A stretch of DNA of 64,000 nucleotides from Gastracanthus pulcherrimus. Taxonomy: Eukaryota; Arthropoda; Insecta; Hymenoptera; Pteromalidae. A program made the position numbers and the translations under genes. The notes beneath the pieces are model-generated. The model searched no databases and was not told the DNA's origin. It worked only from the letters and a program-made list of their open reading frames with translations. Of the stretch, positions 1 through 10,609 are shown piece by piece; position 1 is the stretch's first letter; each line of letters begins with the position of its first letter. The stretch lies in NCBI GenBank assembly GCA_949152435.1, contig OX424573.1, positions 2,193,501 to 2,257,500 of the forward strand, read 5' to 3'.

Positions 1-589
1 ACGTGATATAGTGCTTTACTTTTACAAATTAGTATACTCAACAAAGTAAAAAAAAAAGAAAAAAAGAAAGAAAATCAATCCCTAAATTCTAAAGAGTCGA
101 CAAGGAGAAATCAACATACCCGTCAGTTCACAAAAAGTAAATGCTTCAGAGCCGAACAGCATCGAGAGAGTCCCGCATATCCCACTAATCTTTCTCCTCC
201 AACGTTAAGTAGTAAAGACCTCCTCTTGGAATGGCATCGCATCATATCTCAAGCCTCGCTCACGAAACCCCTCAACACCTACAAAGAGCAAAGCAGAGCT
301 CGATCGTCCCACCGAGCAAGGAGAAAGCCGAAATACGGGACGCGTTCCCCCAGAAAAATGACTCGTTCTTAAAGAAAGAAAAAAAAAACCAAAACAGAAC
401 CTCGTCGGTATGCAGAGAGTTCCGGGCGATGTCGGCCTCGCGCGCCTGAGTCAGTCCGCGCGACGAGGGCCGCGCAAAATTCCGCGCACAAGGGAAGAAA
501 TCCCCGTTATACGCGCGCACGCGCACACACACACACACTCTTTCAAAAAAGCCCCCTCCTCGCATCAGTGGCACAAGAAGGCGAGGCCC
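1..589. other. Flank downstream of the ABHD17 locus; possible 3' UTR
   Basis: On the minus strand this lies downstream of the TGA at 590-592 that closes the ABHD17-linked extension frame. It contains a short CA repeat (about 520-540) and A-rich runs. I see no convincing polyadenylation signal on the minus strand and no gene of its own; short open frames here are chance. It is probably 3' UTR of the extended transcript and then intergenic DNA, but this is inferred from position only. Confidence 0.4.
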
Positions 590-3500
590 TCAGCGCGGGC
601 TGCTCCTGTAGCTCGAGCTCGAGCTCCACCTGTCTCTCTCGAGCAGGCCAAGCTCAATGGCCGAGGCCGGGGCCACGGCGGCGCGCTGCTCCTCCAGGGC
701 CGAGGCCTGCAGCTGCTTCAGCTTCAGCTTGACCTTGCGAGTGTTGTTGGCCGGGGGGCCGGGCGCGTTGCAGGACACGTCCTCGAGGGAGAGGATCTCG
801 GTGGCGGTCGGCGAGCAGCAGCTCGTCGGCGAGGTGAGGCAGCTGCCGCCGCCGCCGCCGACGCCGCCGACGCTCTTGCTGCGCGCGGCCGCGGAGACGC
901 TCTTGCACGCGGGCCTGCGGGTCTGCTGCTGCTGCTGGATGTTGAGGGAGAGAGTGGGCTGGACCGGGCTCTTGGCCCGGGCCACGTGCAGCGGACTCTC
1001 CGGACTGGTGGCCGCTGTCCCCCCACAGCCGAGGGAATCGCTCGAGAGGATCTTGGAGCTGGCGGCGAGACGCGAGGCGCACGGCGAGTACTTGGACAGG
1101 TTCAGGGTGATCTTGCTGCTGCCGTCGAGCGAGGAGTCGGTCGTCAGGGAGGAGCGGCTCAGCTTCTTCAGAGGGCTCGTGGCGGAGGTGCGCTTGCCGG
1201 GGGTGGCGACGCTCGCGATGCCGCCCTTCGAGGCCACGACCGCCGCGGCCGCCGCCGCGGACTTGGAGCTGCTGCTCTTGCAGCTGCCGCACCAAGTGAA
1301 CTTGTTCTTGTTGTCGGCGAGGATGGGCTTCTTGGAGGCGCTCGTTGCGGAGGACGCGACGGTGCTCGGATTCTGGGGGGGAGGGGGAGCCGCGGGTTGG
1401 TCGGGAGAGCACTTCTTGCTCTTGGCCGGCTCGACGTCGGGGAGCGACGAGTCCACGGAGTTGTGCTTGCCGACCACCAAGTCGTCCGGTGAGCACTGAA
1501 AAACATTTTATTCACAATTTTTTCGTAAGAGGAGGATAGATGTTTATTTTGGAGTGAGCGATAGGAAAGTAGCGCATTTCTTATTGGAAGTAGAGATTTT
1601 CATTATTATAAGGGACTGTATTCTTAAAAGGAGAACACGATTTTCTTCGTTTAAAGATTCCACTCATTTTTTAACAAAAAGGTGATAGTTTTTTATTTCA
1701 TATTTTTAATGTTTATAATTTTATGAAGGCTTTAAGATCTGCTGGATGACAAAACTCGAAGTTATACGAAAATTATAGCCAGTTAAGTGAAATAATTTAC
1801 GTTGGATAGCATACCAAATTAAATTTTTAAACGCGTTTTTCTTAGCTTACTTTTCTCATTTAAAACACTTCCTTGCGCAACCCTCGTCATTGGTTATTTT
1901 AGTAATTTACAGGAAATATCGATTCAAGCCTTTTCAAAAGGAGTTAATATTTTATTTTAAGGTATACTGATGTTAAATGAATACTTAGATTTCACACAAG
2001 TTTTATTATAAAATCACTAATATATCATTATTAAACACCGTTTGAAATAATAACCATATGGGAGCAATTGTTGATCAGTCTAATTAATATTTCTTGGTTA
2101 CTTATGCAATCAATATAGTATTAGAAGAAGATAATACCCATTTAATAATATAAAGATTATAAAATAGAAATATAAATATAACAATAATTAATACATTTAC
2201 GCGACTTTTCAAAAACTGAAGAAAAAAAAACATTTTTTCATATAATTTAATTATTAATATAACGTTTCATTATCTGCTTGACAGTTCATATGTAGCAATC
2301 TATTATTCAATAAAATATTCAATATTTTAATAACTTGAATATGATAACCTTCAAATATTTTATCGAAGATATGAACTCTAATAATATAAACAGAAACTCT
2401 TATTATGAATTATTTAGTTTACGAAATTATTTTTTACTTTCGAAATAATCGATAAAATATTACTACTTTCAACATTGAACGAATCTTTAGTCGTAAAAAC
2501 CGACTACTGCTTTATGTAAACTGAACCCAGAAGAAGACTGAATTATATCATAATAAACTGATCAATAAAATGAAATACATAAAAATTAACTTCCAATCGT
2601 TGAAAACATCGAAATAGCTAACTTTATAAAACAGCCTACTCTCTAACATTCGACGTTAGTCAAATGGCGTAAGCTTGCGTATAGTCGATAACGACAAACT
2701 TTGGAATTTTTTTCATAAGAATAAGTGTCACTAAAATTTTTCAAATTCGACATTTATTTATCGATTGAAATTTTTTTTATTATGAATTCTCGTCGTTATA
2801 ATTCGTTATAATTGGGTTCTGATCAAGAACTAGGTCCGTGACGGTAATTTTGCAACTCAGTGTTCTTTCTCGAACCCGTAGCTCTCTTTACAGCCGCGAC
2901 CTAAGACGTTGATCCTATGACAACATTTATTTGCTTTGATGAGTACAAACTCTAAATCCAGAAAGATACTCATACATGTGCATAATCCAGAATTCGCAAG
3001 CACATCACTATAATTATTTGTTTCGTCCCTACTGAAAAAAAAACACCTTATGTTTTGACCTGATGTCAGCTGATTTATCGTATGCTGCATAATTGGCAGA
3101 AAACTGCGATAAATAATTTAAAAAATCCATAAAAAAAGCAGTTTCATCATACTAATGTGTACCAAGTATATGTTACCATCTCGATAGTAACACTCAAACT
3201 AGGGAACTAAGCTATGATACGTGATTTTTATCAATCCTGCTGAAAAATAGCAGGTAATTTGTTAACCGAAAAATCACCTAATAAATCACATGACAGATCA
3301 CCCGATATTTTCCAGCAGCATTGGTAAAAATCAAATATCACGGCTTAGATATCACCCCAGTTGAGTGTCATCATCGAGATGGTAACACCTACTTGTTACA
3401 CCTCAGTACAATGAAATTGCTTCTTAATAAGTTTTTCAGAATCAGCTGTATTTTTGTTCAGTAGGACTCGCCTATTAAGTACGAATCCTCATTGAAACAA

Positions 3501-4182
3501 CGTAAACACTCACGGCATTCTCGCCCAACGACTCCTTGCAGCAGTTCTCCACCTGTATCTTGACAAGGCTGCTCGGCTGGGTGCCGGCCTTCTCCCCGAC
3601 TCCCCGACCTGTCGGCTTCCCACCAGCACCGGCCCCGCTCTTCTGCTTGACCAGCCTGGTGCTCGGATAATCCAAGCTCCTCTCCTTGTTGCTCTCGCAG
3701 GGCGACAGCTGCCTCTTGGCGCCGGGACTGCCGCGCCTCGGTGCCGTCTGCTCCTCGGTGCTCCTCTTCTCGCGCCTCTCCGCGTCTATCTCCGACTTGG
3801 ATCTGAGCCTCTCCTCCGAGAAGAAGAAGATCTCGTCGTTGAGCGGAGGCGGCGGCGGCGTGCACGCGCCCGTCCTCGTCTCGCCGTTCGCGCTGTAGCT
3901 CGGCAGCTTCTTCGCACCCGGGGAGTAACGCTCGGGCGCGTTGTTGCGACCCGAGCTCGGACTCGAGCTCGTCGAGCTGATGCTCGAGCCCGTCGACAGG
4001 GAGTCCTGACGGTACTGGGGCTGCTGATCCGCCGACGATTGCTGGGACTGCTGCTGCTGCTGCTGCTGGGCTTGCTTGCTGGTGCTGTTGGGCTGCTGCG
4101 TGGGTGCACCGCCAACGACGCCACCTCCGCCACCGCCGCCCCCACCGCCGCCTCCCTGGCCCTGGGAGAGGCTCAGTCGCCG
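590..4182 (-). CDS. In-frame C-terminal extension downstream of the ABHD17 stop (two exons)
   Basis: Minus-strand coding-like frame directly after, and in the same frame as, the ABHD17 stop. Segments: 4182-3514 (223 codons) and 1495-590 (301 codons plus TGA), joined by an intron with donor GCC|GTGAGT and acceptor TTTTTCAG|TGC, both phase 0. The predicted polypeptide is disordered: a glycine run and polyglutamine near its start, an SRS-like stretch (EERLRSKSEIDAERREKR), many Ser-Pro pairs (for example TSPLKK, AKSPV, TSPTS), a second short polyQ, and near the end a charged helix-like segment (KVKLKLKQLQ). In the last exon almost every codon ends in G or C, as in the ABHD17 and OAT exons, while the flanking introns are strongly AT-rich; that is the main evidence for coding. 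Openness alone is weak evidence, because several frames are open here. It could be reached by UGA readthrough, by an alternative acceptor at 4161, or it could be a separate gene. I recognise no known domain. Confidence 0.6.
1496..3513 (-). other. Intron within the ABHD17 extension
   Basis: About 2.0 kb of AT-rich DNA between the two GC-rich extension exons. It starts GTGAGT and ends TTTTTCAG when read on the minus strand. It contains one palindromic element (3157-3401). I see no gene in it; the short frame at 2857-3090 is chance. Confidence 0.65.
3157..3401. repeat. Palindromic MITE-like element (about 245 bp)
   Basis: The left end GTGTACCAAGTATATGTTAC and the reverse complement of the right end (GTGTAACAAGTAGGTGTTAC) match, and the match continues through about 90 bases per arm (for example GTTACCATCTCGAT / ATCGAGATGGTAAC). 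It has no coding content, so it is a non-autonomous fold-back element inside the extension intron. The family cannot be assigned by eye. Confidence 0.75.
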
Positions 4183-4190
4183 TCAGTTCA
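4161..4190 (-). promoter_or_regulatory. UGA-C stop overlapping a candidate branch point and in-frame alternative 3' splice site
   Basis: The ABHD17 stop TGA (4185-4183) is followed by CGG. The bases CTGAC (4186-4182) fit a branch-point consensus, and a short pyrimidine tract (CCTCTCCCAG) ends in AG at 4163-4162. An exon starting at 4161 would be phase 0 and so join in frame to the previous exon, which ends phase 0 at 5483. The site could therefore act as a leaky stop, as a splice acceptor, or as neither. Spacing from the branch A (4183) to the AG is about 21 nt, which is normal. No expression evidence is available. Confidence 0.4.
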
Positions 4191-7100
4191 CCAGCTCGAC
4201 GCTCACGAACTGCTTGAGTCGCTCCAGGTACTGGTTGTACAGCTCCACGTCGTTGTGACCGGCGCCCTGGGATTTCGGGACAGAAATTACAGGGGTTATA
4301 CGACGTTGGGTTTATTGAGATGTGGTTGTTCTCTAGCGTGAGGTTTTGATTTTTTAACGGGTTGAGCGCGGCGTTATATCTGTGGCTTCTCGGAGTAACC
4401 GCCCAAGTACACTTGTTTTGAAAATTAAGTTTTTAGTCATATTGGTATATATGCGTGGTAATATACTTTCATGCTATAAAAAGTTAAAAGTTGCTAAAAG
4501 TTTATCTATTACTTTCCTTGTTTTATAATTTATGCTATTATATTAAACCTCAAATTTTTGACATTTTGAAAAATACACAGCTGTGTTTCCGTTAAGTGAT
4601 AGATATATATATATATGTGTCACGAATTAACGCAAATTTTTTTTGCATTTTAAGTTACTGTAAAAGTAAATATTATTGAAACTATTTGTGCTACCACTTA
4701 TTGTATACTTTAAGATCTTAGAAAGAGGTAGAAATATCAAATTTTTATTTAAAGTTAAAAATTTTAATTTATTTTGTAGAGGATTATAGAAATCGGATTT
4801 TACGTTAGCCGCGCTCAACCTGTTAATAGTTCTCTGAATCTTAGCTTTATGAACAAGATATGTTAATGGAGACGATTCATGTAGGGGTCGTAAATTTCTT
4901 TTCTGTCGTGTGTCACAATTCTAAGAACCAAATCAAGAATACAAAAACAAAATTCATAAAGCAGGAAGCAAAATGAAATATTTTAAGATATTTTACATTG
5001 AGAATTAAATAATTGTAGAAAAGCGTTAATGTACCGACACATAGAAATTTGTTACATATTATTGTCAGTCTTCAAAGTGTTAAAAATTCATGGGCAAGGT
5101 GTTTTTATTCAAAAATTGTCATCTGTATTGAATGTATGAAATTAGCACAGTATTATGCTTTCCAGAAATGGTAGTGTTCTAAAGTACAAGCAAGATAAAG
5201 ATAATGTGCGGAACATAATGAGGCTTTCTGTCCAGTTGTTTGCAAATGCGAATGTTTCTCTCTCACCCTGTGCTGCTCTAATTAAAGAAAATCAATGAGG
5301 CGTATGGAAATAGGCAGCCTTGGTATTTGAAATGCAGCTGGCTATTGTTTCTAAAGGGCATTTAATAGAACAATACTTTTGTGTATAAGATAACTCCCAA
5401 CTTCAACTTACATTGTTCATATAAACGAATGCTATGTAGCTTAAAGTGGTATTTGAAGACTTGTGATAATTATAATTATTACCTCAACCCATAAAGGCTC
5501 AACAGCTCGTGGACACCTTTCGTAGATAGCCAAGCCATGACTGAAATTTATAACTTCGTCATCTGTTCCGTGAATCACCAGCACAGGCGATGTAACTTTT
5601 GGTACTTTATCTATACTGTAAAATAATTTCAATGGTAAATATAAATAAAGTACAAATACTTTTATCAGATAAAAAATAATAAAAAATCCTGTATTTATTT
5701 TATAGTTCAAACTATAGAAAATATCTATATCTATATAGATATACAGGGGTTACATTTTTCATACAATTCTTATTTTTATATTTGTTATGTCCTTAAGACG
5801 TATTAATAATTAATATGACTAAATTTATTGAATTAGCAGTGAAACACAATGAAAAATTAACGTTGTCCATATATATGTAAAAACAGCTTAAGTAAATTCA
5901 ATTAAGAAAACATGCTACCTCTAGTATAGCATAAGCAGCAGGTTTGTTACTTAAAGGTCAATTATATCTGTAAAATTTACTAATTGATTAAGATTATGAA
6001 CTATTTTCATATTTTCATATTTTCGAATATAATAAATATAAGGAACAAATGATTATAGGGTATTATAAATAGTTTTATACGTACTATATAGAAACGTTGT
6101 GTATGATTTAAATTAATAATAAAATGTCATTTAAATAAAATTTTTAACTAAAGAGTTCAAGAGTTTATAATGCTACATTTACTGATACATATTCTATATT
6201 ATTGGAAACAGATTTTAGAACAAAGAGAAGACTTTTATTTGAAAGTTTTAATATTACATAACAAAATATTTGCTTTAGGATAGATAATTCCAATTATTTG
6301 ATCAAAAGTAGACTCAAGAAAAAGAATGCAACAGGATAAAATCAGCACAAAATATAACTCATTCAACCAGGAAAAGTTCTGGATAGCCAAAATAAGTTGA
6401 TATCTATTTTAATAGATAATCATCCAAAACTTTTCCATTAAGATCTGAAATTAAAATTTGATAAACAAAGAATTTTATCTCTAACGAAGGTTGACATACC
6501 ATTATCAGGTGTACAATCATACGTGCGCCTACATCGCGATGAAACTCTTTGTTAACAATTTCTCTACAGGCAAACTTCCCATTGAAAACATTCGGAAGCC
6601 TCCAGCCGTCCCCTGGTCGAAAGCCAACTTACCTCGGAAATGCATCAAAGAACCACGTCCTCTTGGTATTAGGAAAGGCGACTCTCATACCGGACATGAG
6701 CGGCGAGTGCAGCACCACGGCTCCCACCTCGTATCTGGACGCCAGGTCGACGGTGGGCACGGTCCCAATACTCTGTCCGTACAATATAATGTTCTCCGGA
6801 CTGATGCCGTATCTGGTCCTGAGCGCGTGCCAGGCGGCGTCTATGTCCGCGTAGAGATTCTTCTCGGAGGGCTTGCCCCCCGAGACCCCGTAGCCCGAGT
6901 AATCGTAGCTGAAGATATTGCAGTTGATCCTGGAACCGAGTCCCAGGTAGAAGCTGGACATCTGTCCGAGGTCGACGGCATTGCCGTGGGAGAAGAGTAT
7001 GGTGAATCTGGCGGTGGCCGAGCACCTGACGAACAGACAAGCAATGCGATTGCCCCTGGAGGTCCTCGCGTAGAAGCCCTCGACTGACTCCTTCTCCCGC

Positions 7101-7276
7101 TCGGTGTACTGCCACTCGGCCCGCTCCGACAGGGAGATCGTGTACTTGCTCCCCTCGTCCTCGACGAAGGTGTAGGTAGGCTCGGGCGGGAGGAAGGCCA
7201 GCTTCGCGGCGATCCGCGACGGACAGGGCGGACAGCAGAACAGACAGCAGAGCTCGCTCAGGCTTAAGCCGTTCAT
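4183..7276 (-). CDS. ABHD17: ABHD17-family palmitoyl-protein thioesterase (alpha/beta hydrolase)
   Basis: Three coding exons: 7276-6633, 5615-5483 and 4266-4183; 286 aa, close to vertebrate ABHD17B. The family depalmitoylates membrane proteins such as Ras and synaptic scaffolds at the plasma membrane and endosomes. The N-terminus carries the cysteine cluster (SELCCLFCCPPCP) that is palmitoylated for membrane attachment. The alpha/beta hydrolase core shows the oxyanion-side FSHGNA, nucleophile elbow GQSIG (Ser169), acid GTDDE (Asp234) and GAGHND (His263). Exon joins are clean: CCGAG|GTAAGT to TTTTACAG|TATAGAT rebuilds FDAFPS-IDKV, and GTTGAG|GTAATA to TCCCAG|GGCGCC rebuilds WVE-GAGHND. The second of two adjacent ATGs is chosen because the family begins MNGLS; the first is at 7279. 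The protein ends in the family-typical LKQFVSVEL plus VN, so the TGA is a real terminator position and not a sequencing error inside the domain. A long coding-like frame follows the stop. Confidence 0.93.
4267..5482 (-). other. ABHD17 intron 2
   Basis: AT-rich intron with donor GTAATA and acceptor TCCCAG. No gene or clear repeat was recognised; the short frame at 4627-4818 is chance. Confidence 0.7.
5616..6632 (-). other. ABHD17 intron 1
   Basis: AT-rich intron of 1017 bases, with donor GTAAGT and acceptor TATTTTACAG. Nothing gene-like was seen. Confidence 0.75.
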
Positions 7277-7279
7277 CAT

Positions 7280-8060
7280 TATCCGTTGGCCGTGGCGCTT
7301 TCTCGCTGACGGGGAGTATAGGCAGGTGCGACGACGAGCTACTCCGCGAGCTACGCGCTGGTGCGGGCGCGTCTCGGCGTAGATGCGCCGACGAACATAA
7401 GGAACAAAGCTCCTTCGCTCTGTCTTTCTCTCTCTCTCTCTCGGGGCAGCGGAGTGTGTGTGTGTGTAGGTGTTCGATTCGATTCAGTCCAGCGGCGCAC
7501 TTGACTCCCTCTCTCTCTCTTTCTTTCTTCTTCGCAGCTCCGCTGTGCTCCGCTGTGCTCCGCTGTTGCTGCTGCGCTGCGTCTTCCGGAAGATATTTCG
7601 TTACAAGGGGAGTGGGTGCAGGTGCGCGGGGATAAGGAAAAATCGCTTGTCCCCTCTCTTACTTTCCTCTATATATGTATATATATATATTGTATATATG
7701 TGTGTCTCTTGGAGAGATGTTGTTGTATATACCTATAGTACTTGGGCTAGGTTTCTGCTGCCGCTGCTGCTGCTGGCTGGCTGCTACTGCTCTGATGATG
7801 CAGCTGCTGCATCTCGCTCGGCTGCACACGCGCGGCTATTGTTCTCTCTTTGTACACGGTGTGTTGTGGAGAGCGGCAGTGCCAGGTGTATGTACCGCAG
7901 TTGAAAAAAAATGTGTGTATATTTGTGCGTTATCCCTCGCACTGTGAGTCAGCCATGACAGCTCATATACCTACGCAAGCTACACGGAATTCCTTTCGCC
8001 GAGTTTTCTTCTCTCTCGCTCTCTATCTTCTTTCTTTTTGAGTAGGGAGGGGGGGGCTTC
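7280..8060 (-). promoter_or_regulatory. 5' leader and probable promoter region of ABHD17
   Basis: GC/CpG-rich DNA directly upstream of the ABHD17 ATG (7280-7400), then a polypyrimidine/GA microsatellite zone (about 7425-7640) and CTG-rich stretches (7755-7815). The composition is typical of the leader and promoter of a GC-rich insect gene. The open frames here (for example 7470-7904) are low-complexity artefacts. No exact start site or TATA box can be fixed. Confidence 0.4.
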
Positions 8061-9629
8061 CTCGAAGCTCGCTTTCATTTATGATAGCGTGTTAGGATGC
8101 CGAGGCGCCACCTCGTGGGTACGGAAGAGACTTTTGTGAAAATTGAAAAGCCACGAATTATTCATATAATAAATGAAGAAATCGATGGAGACGTGGAGTG
8201 AACAACATTTTAATGCGCTTGAACGGTTTGCAGAGTGGAGGGAAATAATGAATATTGGAACACTAATCGTTGTGAAGAACTGGCTACAAAATATTTAAAA
8301 TCGAAATATTAACTATATACGCCTGTTTTTATTCTACATTATACATCTATCTAGACTTAAAATTCGACTTTATAACACCCAATAATTACAGAATACTGAT
8401 CTCAAAATGAATTTTAACAGATAAAAAATGCGTATATAAAATGTCAATTTTCCTTGAATTTGGAAGACAATTGAATGAATATTTTTATTGAAAATATTTC
8501 AAAGTGTAAAGCAATTCACATGTATTATGCAACAAATATGAGAAAAGGTGTATAAATGTTGTTATATTATAATAATATACATAAAACGTGAAATTTAATA
8601 ATGTATAATTTTAATAATAATGAATAATAGTTCAATTTTTTTACGTTTAAAAATGTGATAAATTATGAGAAAGTTGGAGAAATGTTTCAAATTCAGCTTA
8701 ATACATTTTTATTTATACATTTTCTCACATTTCTTTCTTATAATTAAGGCTTTCTTCTAGATTTAATCGATTGAATAAGATATCCGATCAAAATCGTGAA
8801 ATTATTAATTAAATGCGATAAAATGATAAAAATAAATAAAATTTTTCATTAAAAATTTGTAAAAGTTAAATTATGTATCTTGAAACTACGAAAGTTAATA
8901 GGATTTAAGAGAATGAATTCGCCTTGTCTGGATAGCTCAGTTCCGGTTTTCGCCACGTCATCTATATTACATGTCTCTGCGTGGCGCCACTGTGCTCTTA
9001 GCAAGGCGAATATTCAAATTTATTATAAAATATTCACATGCAACCATTTAAATTTCTCGAAATTGACAAGATCATTTTGAAAATATTGAATATAATAGAA
9101 AATATTCGAATTATATTATAAAAAAGGTCTGCATTAAAAAATCATCAAAACTCCATTTAAAATATACGACAGTTAATTTTCTAATTTAAAGACTCTTTTA
9201 GTCATTTTATTTTCTTTCAGAATGATATGAGCGACAGCATTTTTTTGTATTTTCTAGCTATTTTATGGACACATAAATTTTCACTAAAAAATTACTCTCC
9301 AACAGGTTCGCCTCGGGCCCACAAAGAGGCGCTTCAGCCAAGCGATTGAAATGAAAGTTTTCCAAAAATGGAGATTTCTGTCAGAAGAGAGGTTATGATT
9401 TGTGTCTAGCCGCTAGCGCTTGTCGCTTGTGCACCTACGACGACGCTGTTTCCCAGTGGTCGAAGCCATAGTCGAAGCATTGAATTGCCTGTCCACTTTG
9501 CGAATCGAGTAAACCCCTTGCAGTATTTTGAACAATTTCGTCGTGATCTATTGATATTTCTCGATATATAAAGTACTTTGCTAATATACTTCTATATTTC
9601 AGCGATCATCAAAGTATAAAAGTCAAGTT
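8061..9629. other. AT-rich intergenic DNA
   Basis: Between the ABHD17 promoter and the first large palindromic element. It holds one short palindrome (8915-9015) and a slightly GC-richer unidentified stretch (about 9305-9520). No gene recognised. Confidence 0.6.
8915..9015. repeat. Short palindromic element
   Basis: GAATTCGCCTTG at the left is mirrored by CAAGGCGAATATTC at the right, with an inner CGCCACG / CGTGGCG pair. It also contains TGGATAGCTCAGTT, which resembles the A box of a lysine tRNA, but no B box follows. It may be a tiny fold-back element or a remnant of a tRNA-derived SINE. Confidence 0.4.
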
Positions 9630-10069
9630 AAGGAGGTTCAAAGTCAATTTAGAAATTCAAATTTCCCGCCTTAAATGTTACCGATCGAATAATGAATAAT
9701 TTGATATAACTCGATATATATACCTTATTATCCAAAATGAAGAGATCATTGCCCTCCGTAATACAATTATCTACCACTGTGCGAAGTTTCAAACAAAAAC
9801 TTCAAAACCTCTACGAATGTCATTGGAAGGAAATTTATATTAGCCCAGACTCAAACCTTTCAAATTTCGTTCTAATGCCATTCGTAAAGGTTTTGAAGTT
9901 TTTGTTTTAAACTTCGCACAGTGGTAGATAATTATATTACGGAGGGCAATGCCTCTTTGTTTTGGATAGTAAGGTATATATATCGAGTTATATCAAATTA
10001 TTCATTGTTCGGTCGGTAACATTTACGGCAGGAAATTTGATTTCTTAAATTGACTTTGACACCCCCTTA
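9630..10069. repeat. Palindromic MITE (about 440 bp)
   Basis: Long near-perfect arms: TCAAAGTCAATTTAGAAATT at the left end is mirrored near 10060. The inner arms ATTGCCCTCCGTAATA and GTGCGAAGTTT are mirrored around about 9850. No coding capacity. A diverged half copy lies at 35614-35690. Confidence 0.85.
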
Positions 10070-10609
10070 CCGCATTTTCTTCAACATTCGGACTGTTTTC
10101 AGATACTTGAACACGTTTTGAGTTTATGAGTCTAACGAAGGTTTGAAGTCAGTTGTTTAGTGTGCGTGCGTGCAACGAATATGTTTATTTAAATAAATTA
10201 GAAATAAATAAATGAATAAAAATATAATAAACGCGGATTGAAATAAGGATGTTTTGATTAAGAACGACACTTTCTCTCTGCGTCTCATCCGGGCTTGAGA
10301 CAGGCTACGGCCGCATTAAAAATGTTTGAACCGAGAAATAACGAGGAGAATGAAATAGATGAATATCGCGAGAAAACCCGTGTGTCCTTTAGCACGCCTA
10401 GACTCTGACTGACTTTACTTGTGGTCTACAAATTCCTTGTAGCCCTGTTAAGCTACTCTCCTCCGGTCCCTTCTTTTGTATATGCATTCTAGAAGCTGTT
10501 GCCAGCCACATGTTGTTGTCGTGCAAGCGACACGCTTTTCTTCCCGGAAAAGCACTTGAACGCGGACCTCCCAATATCGCTTAGTATCTGATCTTAATCT
10601 CAACCTTTG
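10070..10609. other. Intergenic DNA, nothing recognised
   Basis: Mixed-composition sequence between the palindrome and the LINE fragment. The LINE may begin slightly earlier than the point where I can first read its RNase H domain (about 10610). Confidence 0.5.

Noticed and set aside
410..1539. Long open frames on the plus strand and in a second minus frame across the GC-rich 590-1495 exon
   Set aside because: They are shadows of a GC-rich, stop-poor exon. Only the 590-1495 minus frame has the regular G/C third positions and joins in phase to the upstream exon.
4183..4185. UGA read as selenocysteine in ABHD17
   Set aside because: The codon sits right after the family's normal C-terminus, not at a catalytic position. 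No SECIS-like element was seen, and selenoproteins are thought to be lost in Hymenoptera.
8926..8942. tRNA-like sequence TGGATAGCTCAGTT
   Set aside because: It resembles a lysine tRNA A box, but there is no B box and no cloverleaf; it lies in a small palindrome.
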